Positions 1 through 7,003 of a DNA stretch of 64,000 nucleotides are shown one piece after another (positions within the stretch are counted from its first letter, which is position 1; every line of letters begins with the position of its first letter). A model generated the notes under the pieces. That model was not told where the DNA came from. It worked only from the letters and a program-made list of their open reading frames with translations, and ran no database searches. Where the stretch lies: assembly GCF_904063065.1 (NCBI RefSeq), contig NZ_CAJFCL010000012.1, positions 1 to 64,000 of the forward strand, in the 5' to 3' direction. The DNA comes from Pseudomonas paraversuta (GTDB lineage Bacteria; Pseudomonadota; Gammaproteobacteria; Pseudomonadales; Pseudomonadaceae). The position numbers were made by a program, and so were the translations under genes.

Positions 1-447
1 CCCGGCATGGATGCCGGGAGAGCCGTGTTGGGCCATGGATGGCCCGTCACGGCGTGGCCACGGAGCGGGACCGGAGCGAGGGAACCTGAGCGCAGCGAAG
101 GCCGTACGCTGGGGCAAGGCCTTTTTGGTTCCTTTTGTGGCTGTTTGACAAAAGGGACTCGCTGTAAGAGCGAAACCGATATTTCAGTTAAACGTCTGTA
201 ACGGATATGTACGCGGTACCGCAGTTAAAACTGAGCGTACATATCCGTTCTATGTATCACGGCTTTTTACGGGTTTCGCCCTTACGGCGAGGCACTTTTG
301 GCAAACGCCGAGTGTCGGACCATCCCAAAAGTACCCAAAAGGTCTGCGCCCTACCATACGGCCGAGCTCGCCCAGGCTCGCCCGGTGCCCTCACTCCGGC
401 GCTGTTGTGGGGGCACGCCGTGACGGGCCATCCATGGCCCGGCACGG
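1..447. repeat. head-to-head inverted repeat element with palindromic centre
   Basis: Positions 23-56 and 414-447 are inverted copies matching at 32 of 34 bases. Inside them the two arms stay recognisably similar in inverted orientation (CGGAGCGAGG-type, GGCCGTA, CCTTTTTGG/CCTTTTGGG and CGCTGTAAGAGCGAAACC-type blocks). The centre is a perfect 15-bp inverted repeat, AACGGATATGTACGC at 200-214 against its complement at 235-249, with a 20-base loop. A small perfect hairpin (8-bp stem) sits at 1-18. Short open frames cross the arms but have low-complexity, frame-shadow translations and no convincing ribosome site, so I treat the stretch as non-coding. It looks like two diverged copies of one Pseudomonas repeat joined head to head. 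Confidence 0.7.
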
Positions 448-820
448 CTGGCTCGGCGTCCTGCCTCGCCACCCCACAACAGCACCTGCGTTCGGCCTCC
501 TGTGATGGGCGTCTGCGTTGCACCGACTATCGAGTGGCGGCAGAGGCATCTGCTTTAAAAGCAAAAAGCAAAAAGCAAAAACTGGCCCCAGCACCTAACC
601 TTGATCTTGAACGTGGCCGCACCCCTAGGGGTGCGGCCAAATGTCCCGGGGGGGTATTTCAATGTGCTCCAACCGGCATCACAGAAGTCTATAGAATGCC
701 GCCCCGTTGGTTCAGCCCCGACGCTTTCAGATGGCACCTGTTGTGCATACAACATGGAGCATCAGCAAGACCGGATCCTGAACCTGTCATACCATCGCTA
801 GCGAGTAGTTCACCCCTTAA
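448..820. other. non-coding region upstream of sotB
   Basis: No supportable gene. It holds a triplicated GCAAAAA run at about 558-580 and a perfect 24-base palindrome at 615-638 (12-bp arms beginning GGCCGCACCCCT). The palindrome could form a strong hairpin, but no T-run follows it on the + strand. The last 100 bases should carry the sotB promoter. Confidence 0.6.
732..746 (+). promoter_or_regulatory. possible sigma-54 (-24/-12) promoter
   Basis: TGGCACCTGTTGTGC keeps the invariant GG-N10-GC spacing of RpoN promoters (GG at 733-734, GC at 745-746) and the TGGCAC half. It has GT rather than TT before the GC. It lies about 75 bases before the sotB start. A single match of this kind can occur by chance. 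Confidence 0.25.
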
Positions 821-2005
821 ATGAGCAACCCCACTTCTGCATCCCGCGCAAACTGGCAACCGGTCATCGCACTGGCTCTGGCCGCGTTCGTGTTCAATAC
901 CACCGAATTTGTCCCGGTCGGGCTGCTGAGCGCAATTGGCGCCAGCTTCGACATGACCACCGCCAGCGTCGGGCTGATGCTCACCATTTATGCCTGGGTG
1001 GTGTCCCTGGCTTCACTGCCGATCATGCTGCTGACCCGCAACGTGGAACGCCGCAAGTTGCTGCTGGTGCTGTTCGGGCTGTTTATCCTCAGTCATGTGC
1101 TGTCGAGCCTGGCCACCAACTTCGGCATTTTATTACTCAGCCGAATAGGGGTAGCGTTGTCTCACGCCCTGTTCTGGTCAATTACCGCCTCCCTGGCCGT
1201 GCGTCTGGCACCCGAGGGCAAGCAGGTTCAGGCCCTGGGTTTGCTGGCCACCGGTACCTCGCTGGCAATGGTGCTGGGTGTGCCCCTCGGTCGTTTGCTG
1301 GGTGAGGCCATGGGCTGGCGCACCACGTTTATCGTGATTGCCGGGCTGGCCGGGTTGCTGGTGTTCTGGTTGACCCGCACATTGCCCCTGCTGCCAAGCC
1401 AGAACTCGGGCTCGCTCAGAAGCCTGCCGATTCTGTTCAAGCGTCCGGCGCTGGTGGCGATCTATGTGCTGACGGCAGTGGTGGTGACTGCGCAGTTCAC
1501 GGCCTATAGCTACATCGAACCCTTTGTTCAGGGCGTAGCGGGCATGAGTGGCAGCATGGTGACGTTGGTCCTGTTGCTGTTCGGTGGCGCAGGGATCATT
1601 GGCTCCCTGTGTTTCAGCTGGTTCCACAAGCACAACCCGCAGCGATTCTTGCTCGGTGCTGTGGCTTTACTGACGCTTTGCCTGTTGCTGCTGCTGCCTG
1701 CCAGCGGCTGGATTGAGTCCCTGGGAGTGCTGAGCATTTTCTGGGGCATGGCGATCATGGGCTTCGGCCTGGCGTTGCAGTCCAAGGTGCTGACCCTGGC
1801 GCCAGATGCGACAGACGTGGCGATGGCGATGTTTTCGGGAATTTACAACATCGGTATCGGTGGCGGTGCGCTGCTGGGTAGTTATGTCGGTGGCCATCTG
1901 GGCTTTGCCTGGATCGGCCTGGTGGGCGGTGCGCTGGCAGGCCTGGCGCTGGCGTTGTACAGCTGGTCACTGTATCGGATCAGCCGCTCGGTCACGCCGG
2001 GCTGA
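821..2005 (+). CDS. sotB: SotB-like sugar efflux MFS transporter
   Basis: A 394-residue major facilitator with about twelve hydrophobic segments, close to the usual length for SotB/YdeA. This family exports arabinose, IPTG and related sugars from the inner membrane. Seen: the N-terminal FNTTEFVPVGLLSAIG block, an R-RRK loop after TM2, and the GVPLGRLLGEAMGWR stretch typical of motif C in drug/sugar antiporters. The start has no clear Shine-Dalgarno sequence (CACCCCTTAA precedes the ATG). It converges on mntP, with a strong hairpin between the two stop codons. The family call is firm; the natural substrate is not deducible. Confidence 0.85.
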   Translation: MSNPTSASRANWQPVIALALAAFVFNTTEFVPVGLLSAIGASFDMTTASVGLMLTIYAWVVSLASLPIMLLTRNVERRKLLLVLFGLFILSHVLSSLATNFGILLLSRIGVALSHALFWSITASLAVRLAPEGKQVQALGLLATGTSLAMVLGVPLGRLLGEAMGWRTTFIVIAGLAGLLVFWLTRTLPLLPSQNSGSLRSLPILFKRPALVAIYVLTAVVVTAQFTAYSYIEPFVQGVAGMSGSMVTLVLLLFGGAGIIGSLCFSWFHKHNPQRFLLGAVALLTLCLLLLLPASGWIESLGVLSIFWGMAIMGFGLALQSKVLTLAPDATDVAMAMFSGIYNIGIGGGALLGSYVGGHLGFAWIGLVGGALAGLALALYSWSLYRISRSVTPG

Positions 2006-2011
2006 GCAATG

Positions 2012-2046
2012 CCGGTATCTGACGCAGCCCCTGCGTCAGATACCGG
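2012..2046. terminator. bidirectional hairpin between sotB and mntP
   Basis: A perfect 16-bp stem (CCGGTATCTGACGCAG at 2012-2027 and its complement at 2031-2046) with a CCC loop, placed between two converging stop codons. No long T-run follows on either side, so termination is inferred from stem strength and position. Confidence 0.7.
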
Positions 2047-2053
2047 TGAGGAT

Positions 2054-2623
2054 TTAAACGGCGCTCAGGTGTTCATAGAGGATCGTTGCACCCACGATAA
2101 TCAGCACCACGCCGCCGACGATTTCCGCACGCTTGCCCACCAGACTGCCGAGTGCTCGCCCCAACATGGTGCCGATGATCACCATGGTCATGGTGGCCAG
2201 ACCAATGGCCGCGGCGGCCATCCAGATATTCACGTCGACAAATGCCAGGCCAACCCCGACCGCCAGCGCGTCAATGCTGGTGGCGATGGCGGTGATCACC
2301 AGAATCCAGAATGAGTGCTGCGACGGTTTCTCTTCGGCTTCTTCCTCATCGGGCTTGACCCCGTTGTAGATCATGTACAGACCCAGACCCAGCAACAGGG
2401 TGAAGGCGATCCAGTGATCCCATTGGGTGACATAGCTGCTGGCGGCGTTGCCGATGGCCCAGCCGATTACGGGGGTGATGGCTTCAATCACGCCGAAGAT
2501 AAGGCCGGTGCGCAGGGCTTCTGTGAAACGCGGTTTGTGCAGACTGGAGCCTTTGCCGATGGCTGCCGCGAAGGCATCTGTCGACATGGCGAAAGCGAGG
2601 AGAATCAGGGCAATCGGGTTCAT
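2054..2623 (-). CDS. mntP: manganese efflux pump MntP
   Basis: A 189-residue inner-membrane protein of the MntP/YebN family, which exports Mn2+. Six hydrophobic segments form two related halves. The conserved acidic residues fall at D16 (STDAF) and D118 (TSIDAL), the positions needed for transport in E. coli MntP. An acidic loop (DEEEAEE, about residues 92-98) links the halves. The frame stays open further upstream, but I start at the ATG at 2623: it gives the family length and leaves the riboswitch in the untranslated leader. Expression is probably turned on by manganese through that leader. Confidence 0.95.
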   Translation of the reverse strand: MNPIALILLAFAMSTDAFAAAIGKGSSLHKPRFTEALRTGLIFGVIEAITPVIGWAIGNAASSYVTQWDHWIAFTLLLGLGLYMIYNGVKPDEEEAEEKPSQHSFWILVITAIATSIDALAVGVGLAFVDVNIWMAAAAIGLATMTMVIIGTMLGRALGSLVGKRAEIVGGVVLIIVGATILYEHLSAV

Positions 2624-2639
2624 GTTTATTATCCAGTCG

Positions 2640-2797
2640 GGCTCAAGACAACGGCATAACACTGTGCGCCCGACTTCAGCACAGGTATGTCGTTGGTCTC
2701 GCAAATCCAGACGGATGCCATGGCCACGGCAGGTTGCCGAGAATGTTGACCAGAGCGCCGCCACAAGCGTGACGGCCAGCTACTCCCCAAAGAGGCG
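2640..2797 (-). promoter_or_regulatory. yybP-ykoY (Mn2+) riboswitch leader of mntP
   Basis: Read on the minus strand, the leader contains the conserved blocks of the yybP-ykoY family in order: CUUUGGGGAGUAGC (about 2780-2795), a CUGGUCAACAUUCUCG segment, then a GCAUCCGUCUGGAUUUGCGAGACC hairpin end (about 2694-2717). A further hairpin-forming stretch (AGUCGGGC with GCCCGACU, about 2636-2680) precedes the mntP ATG and may be the expression platform. The family is an established manganese sensor and precedes mntP in E. coli, so gene and leader agree. Confidence 0.88.
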
Positions 2798-2857
2798 CGT
2801 AGGATAGCAGCTGCATGTGAAAAAAAGGTGAAATCCTTGATTGCCCTTGCCTTCTGC

Positions 2858-3735
2858 AGGAGCGAGGTTGGGGGTCGCAGGAGGCATTTCTGTAATTTGA
2901 TCCCGACCTGTTTCAATGCCGTGCGGTGCAGGATTTTGTGTGGCCGCGCCAGGCTGATTACCTCTGTAGGAGCGAGCTTGCCTCGCGAGCTTTTTCAAGA
3001 TCAAAAGCTCGCTCCTACAGGTTGCGGTTCGCAGGAGGCATTTCTGTAATTTGATGCAGACCTGTTTCAGGGCCGTGCGGTGCAGGATTTTGCGCGGCCT
3101 CGCCAGGCTGATTACCTCTGTAGGAGCGAGCTTGCCTCGCGAGCTTTTTCAAGATCAAAAGCTCGCGAGACAAGCTCGCTCCTACAGGTTGCGGTTCGCA
3201 GGAGGCATTTCTGTAATTTGATGCAGACCTGTTTCAGGGCCGTGCGGTGCAGGATTTTGCGCGGCCTCGCCAGGCTGAGAACCTCCCTCTGTAGGAGCGA
3301 GCTTGCCTCGCGAGCTTTTTCAAGATCAAAAGCTCGCGAGACAAGCTCGCTCCTACAGGTTGGGGTTCGCAGGAGGCATTTCTGTAATTTGATGCAGACC
3401 TGTTTCAGGACCGTGCGGTGCAGGATTTTGTGTGGTCGCGTAAGGCTGAGCACCTCCCTCTGTAGGAGCGAGCTTGCTCGCGAGCTTTTTCAAGATCAAA
3501 AGCTCGCGAGACAAGCTCGCTCCTACAGGTTGGGGGTCGCAGGAGGAATTTCTGTAATTTGATGCAGACCTGTTTCAGGGCCGTGCGGTGCAGGATTTGT
3601 GTGGCCGCGCCAAGCTGATTACCTCTGTAGGAGCGAGCTTGTCTCGCGAGCTTTTCAAGATCAAAAGCTCGCCCCTACAGGTTGCGGTTCGCTGGAGGCA
3701 TTTCTGTGGCTTGATCCAGGCCTGTTTCAATGCCG
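2858..3735. repeat. tandem array of REPIN-containing units
   Basis: A block beginning GGCATTTCTGTAATTTGAT recurs at 2883, 3037, 3204, 3375 and 3545, with a diverged sixth copy at 3697: spacings 154, 167, 171, 170 and 152 bp. Each unit also holds CAGACCTGTTTCAGGGCCGTG, a GCAGGATTTTG stretch and a REPIN (GTAGGAGCGAGCTTG ... its inverted partner around AAGATCAAAAGCTCG). The sixth copy overlaps the stop codon of the response-regulator gene, whose last codons (TTCAATGCCG on the + strand) reappear in the other units. Open frames across the array are by-products of the repeat. Confidence 0.9.
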
Positions 3736-4470
3736 CAGGGGGTTGAAGCGCGGGTCTTTGAGCCATTCCTGCAATTCAAGTTCGGCCTGTTCCAGGGCTG
3801 TGCGGTTGAGCAGTTTGCGCAACAGTGCCACGTTGACCGCCCTCGAACGCAGGTTAAAGGCCGGGCTGCTGTCACTGTCGGTGCCGGGCTGGCGCACGCC
3901 GAGCTTTTCATACAGTTGTTGCAGGCGGTTTTGCACGCTGCGCAACGACAGGTTGCGACGTTGGGCGATGATCCGGTCTGTCAGGCCCAGGGCGATATCC
4001 TGCAATACTTCGTATTCGGTATCGGTCAGACCAAGCAGGTGATTCTGGCTCTTTTGCTGCACTCCGCGCACTTCACGATCGATCACGCACTGCTGCTCGA
4101 TAAACAGGCTGCGCAGTGCCAGCCGCAGGCGATCCTCGGAGGCTGTCTTGAGGATATAACCATACGCCGCACCCTCGGGAACGATGCGTGAGATACCCCG
4201 CACATAGGCTTCGTCGGCGTAGTTGGACCAGAACATGATTGAGGTGTGGGGACGCTCGCGCCAGATCGCCCGTGCAGCTTCGACCCCGGTGCGTTTTGGC
4301 ATCTGCAGATCCATGACCACCGAGGTAATGGCAAATTCATGGGCCAGCCGCTCGCCCACCAGGCCATCCTCGGCTTCATGCAGGCGCTCGCATTCTGGCA
4401 GCGCCCCCTCGATCACCTCCCTGAAAAAGGCACGGTGCACCGGGTCGTCTTCGATCAACAGGATTTGCAT
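3727..4470 (-). CDS. LuxR-type response regulator
   Basis: 247 residues. An N-terminal receiver domain (about 1-120) has the acidic pair D8/D9, the phospho-acceptor D54 (VVMDLQMP) and K108 (YILKTA). A LuxR-type helix-turn-helix follows at about 147-195 (LTDTEYEVLQDIALGLTD ... SVQNRLQQLYEKLGV). A tail of about 50 residues lies beyond the usual end of the family. The gene starts 14 bases after the histidine kinase stop, so the two form one operon, divergent from the sugar ABC genes it probably controls. Its stop codon lies inside the last unit of the tandem array. Confidence 0.9.
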   Translation of the reverse strand: MQILLIEDDPVHRAFFREVIEGALPECERLHEAEDGLVGERLAHEFAITSVVMDLQMPKRTGVEAARAIWRERPHTSIMFWSNYADEAYVRGISRIVPEGAAYGYILKTASEDRLRLALRSLFIEQQCVIDREVRGVQQKSQNHLLGLTDTEYEVLQDIALGLTDRIIAQRRNLSLRSVQNRLQQLYEKLGVRQPGTDSDSSPAFNLRSRAVNVALLRKLLNRTALEQAELELQEWLKDPRFNPLRH

Positions 4471-4484
4471 GGTGTTCTCTCTAC

Positions 4485-5723
4485 CTATTGGGCCCGGTCC
4501 GACAATGGCAGGCTGACCTGGACGCAGGTGCCTTTGTTGTCGGGACCTTTCTCGATCTGCACCTGCGCGCCAAGCAGCTGTGCGCGTATGCGCATGTTTT
4601 TGATACCGCCGGTTTCCAGTCGATTGAGGCTGTCCAGCCCGGGGCCGTCGTCGACAATGGTCAGTTGCAAGTGGCTGCCAGAGACGGTGATCTCGACAAT
4701 TATCACATTGGGTGCCGCGTGCTTTATCGCATTATTGACCGCTTCCTGAATGATGCGGAACAGCGCGATCTGCTGGGGTTCGGCCAGGTCGTTGGCCCGC
4801 CCGCCGGTGTTGTCCCGCAGGCGGGTGACAATCTCCAGGCCACTGTTGCGCACGCTGCGCAGCAGCAGGTCCTCCAGCCCCTCGACAAACCCGAACAGCT
4901 GCAACACTGTGGGTTTGACCGCATCAATGATCAGTCTCAATTCCTGCATGCTTTCTTGCAGGGCCTGGCCGACCGGGGCCAGTTCTGCTGCCGGGATCTG
5001 GTCCAGCAGTTGCAGGCGGGCGATACGCCGGTGCAGACGGGTCATATCGGCCAGGGTCTGGTCGTGCAGGTCCATGCCGATGCGCTGGCGCTCGTTTTCC
5101 AGCTCTTCGGTCAGGCGCAGTGCCCCCAGGCGCAGGCCTTCTTCGCGGGCACGGATCTGCGCCTCGGCGATTGCCATATGTTTGGCCTGTTCGGTCTGGC
5201 GCAGGGCATACAGATAGGACGCCAGCAGATCAGCCACATGCTGGGTGTGGCGTACATCATCCAGGGTATAGAAGTTGGCGGCGTGGGTGGAGCAACTCAG
5301 GGCGCCGATCACTTCACCCCGGGCGCGCAGCGGGACGTGCAGGCGGCTGCGTAAATTGGCATCGAAAATCGGGTGGTTGAGGGCGCCGGGGAACTGGAAG
5401 CGCTGGTCGTTCATCGCATCGTCGCTGAGGATATAGGGCTCCATCCCCAGCAACAGCGCGCGAATCGGACTTCGGGTAATGGCCAGCGGATGAAAGGCAA
5501 AATCGCTCCAGGAAGTGTGCAGACCCGTTTCATAGGCCGACAGGTGACTGTCGTCATCCAGCAGCAGGCTGACGTCAAGATGATCGTGGGGCAGGATAAA
5601 ACGGATCTCTTCGGATACCGCCTCGATCATCGACTGAAAGTCCAGGCGCCCGGCCAGTGCGCGGGAAATCCCGAGAAAATGATGCAACACGTTTTCTGCC
5701 GCGATGGGGACTCTTTGGGTCAT
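4485..5723 (-). CDS. soluble GAF-domain sensor histidine kinase
   Basis: 412 residues from the ATG at 5723 (a TTG three codons upstream is less likely). There is no signal peptide or membrane segment, so sensing is cytoplasmic. A GAF domain spans about residues 25-167. A HisKA_3 dimerisation helix carries the phospho-accepting histidine (ERQRIGMDLHDQ, about H220). A HATPase domain has the N box (QEAVNNAIKHA) and G1 box (VDDGPGLDSL). HisKA_3 kinases pair with LuxR-type regulators, as with the next gene. Divergence from the ABC operon suggests the GAF domain reads a sugar or sugar-derived signal; that is inference. Confidence 0.9.
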   Translation of the reverse strand: MTQRVPIAAENVLHHFLGISRALAGRLDFQSMIEAVSEEIRFILPHDHLDVSLLLDDDSHLSAYETGLHTSWSDFAFHPLAITRSPIRALLLGMEPYILSDDAMNDQRFQFPGALNHPIFDANLRSRLHVPLRARGEVIGALSCSTHAANFYTLDDVRHTQHVADLLASYLYALRQTEQAKHMAIAEAQIRAREEGLRLGALRLTEELENERQRIGMDLHDQTLADMTRLHRRIARLQLLDQIPAAELAPVGQALQESMQELRLIIDAVKPTVLQLFGFVEGLEDLLLRSVRNSGLEIVTRLRDNTGGRANDLAEPQQIALFRIIQEAVNNAIKHAAPNVIIVEITVSGSHLQLTIVDDGPGLDSLNRLETGGIKNMRIRAQLLGAQVQIEKGPDNKGTCVQVSLPLSDRAQ

Positions 5724-5830
5724 GGCCTGCAATCCGTCAGAGGCGCACCCGCTGGCGGCCCGATATCCGAGTATGACCCAAAGCGCTCAGCGGCCTGGGG
5801 CAAAAACCCTGCATATTTGCGCGTTTCTTT

Positions 5831-5861
5831 TGCGGGATCCCGCAGGTTATTTGCGCGCAAA
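5831..5861. promoter_or_regulatory. two palindromes in the kinase/ABC divergent region
   Basis: TGCGGGATCCCGCA (5831-5844) and TTTGCGCGCAAA (5850-5861) are perfect palindromes six bases apart, about 110 bp after the kinase start and 100 bp before the binding-protein start. Paired palindromes here are plausible regulator sites, for the LuxR-type regulator or another factor. This rests on position and symmetry only. Confidence 0.35.
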
Positions 5862-5956
5862 GGGTATCAAGTGTGCATCAACGCCCCAGACAGAGCCCCG
5901 TGGCCCGATCAGACTGAGGGTGTCAATTAGCCCACAAAAATAATAAGGGTCATGTC

Positions 5957-6979
5957 ATGGAACGTCACACGCTGCGTTGCGCCTTGCTGTCCACTGCATT
6001 GCTGATTACCCCCTTCATGCACGCCCAGGCCGACACGGCCGACAAAACCATCGCGCTGTCCAATAACTATGCCGGCAACTCCTGGCGCCAGAGCATGCTC
6101 AACAGTTGGCAACAAACCACTGAGCAGGCGGTCAAGGACGGGGTCATTGCCGGGGCGGACTCGTTCACCACAGCGGAGAACCAGGCCACTGAACAGGCGG
6201 CGCAGATCCAGAACCTGATCCTGCAGGGCTACAACGCCATCGTGATCAATGCGGCTTCGCCCACCGCACTGAACGGCGCAGTCAAGCAGGCCTGCGATGC
6301 GGGAATTGTCGTGGTGTCTTTCGACGGCATCGTCACTGAACCCTGTGCCTACAGAATTTCCATGGACTTCAAGCAAAGCGGTCTGGATGGCATGGACTAT
6401 CTGGCCAAGCGCTTCCCGGACGGGGCTAATGTGCTGGAAGTGCGCGGCCTGGCCGGGGTCTCGGTGGACGGGATGATCCACTCCGGGGTCGTCGCCGGCG
6501 CGAGCAAGCATCCGCAGTTAAAGGTCGTAGGCTCGGTCAACGGCAACTGGTCGCAGACCGCGGCGCAAAAAGCCGTGGCGGGGATCTTGCCCAGCTTGCC
6601 GAAAATCGATGCGGTGGTGACCCAGGGCGATGACGGCTTCGGGGTGGCCCAGGCCTTTACCGCAGCGGGCCGGCCATTGCCGGTGATCATTTTCGGTAAC
6701 CGCGAAGAAGAACTGGCGTGGTGGAAAAAACAGAAAGACGCCAACGGCTACCAGTCGTTCTCGATCTCCAGCGCGCCGAGCATCTCCAGCCTGTCGTTCT
6801 GGGTTGCCCAGCAGTTGCTCGATGGCAAACAGTTGCCCCATGACCTGCTGTCGCCCGCGATCAGCGTCACCCAGGACACTCTCGAAAGCTCGCTCAAAGG
6901 CCTGGAGAAGGGCGGGATCGTGAGTCAGGTGTACAGCGTCGACGACGTTGCCCAACTGAAGAGCCCTGCACCTCAATAA
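5957..6979 (+). CDS. periplasmic sugar-binding protein of ABC transporter
   Basis: 340 residues with a signal peptide (about 1-26, cleavage after HAQA), then a type-I periplasmic binding fold of the ribose/galactose class. Typical segments: KTIALSNNYAGNSWRQSM at the start of the mature protein, QAAQIQNLILQGYNAIVINAAS, DAGIVVVSFDGIV and VVTQGDDGFG. First gene of a tight five-gene operon (ATPase, two permeases, lactonase). A GGG-type ribosome site precedes the ATG. The lactonase at the end of the operon suggests an aldose or aldonolactone ligand; the exact sugar cannot be read from sequence. Confidence 0.9.
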   Translation: MERHTLRCALLSTALLITPFMHAQADTADKTIALSNNYAGNSWRQSMLNSWQQTTEQAVKDGVIAGADSFTTAENQATEQAAQIQNLILQGYNAIVINAASPTALNGAVKQACDAGIVVVSFDGIVTEPCAYRISMDFKQSGLDGMDYLAKRFPDGANVLEVRGLAGVSVDGMIHSGVVAGASKHPQLKVVGSVNGNWSQTAAQKAVAGILPSLPKIDAVVTQGDDGFGVAQAFTAAGRPLPVIIFGNREEELAWWKKQKDANGYQSFSISSAPSISSLSFWVAQQLLDGKQLPHDLLSPAISVTQDTLESSLKGLEKGGIVSQVYSVDDVAQLKSPAPQ

Positions 6980-7003
6980 GCCTGGCCGGGGAAGGAGAGC
7001 GCA

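Noticed and set aside
207..824. 205-codon frame in the first kilobase
   Set aside because: It crosses the inverted repeat element and the sotB leader, has low-complexity composition and no conserved motif.
3080..3562. 160-codon repetitive frame inside the REPIN array
   Set aside because: The encoded repeats simply translate the DNA repeat; the opposite strand and other frames are equally open, and no ribosome site is seen.
2858..3735. CRISPR-like appearance of regularly spaced repeats
   Set aside because: The repeated part is almost the whole 150-171-bp unit, there are no unique spacers of constant length, and no cas genes are present. It is a tandem REPIN array.
4485..5354. 288-codon plus-strand frame over the histidine kinase
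   Set aside because: Shadow of the kinase gene, whose H, N and G boxes are all intact on the minus strand.
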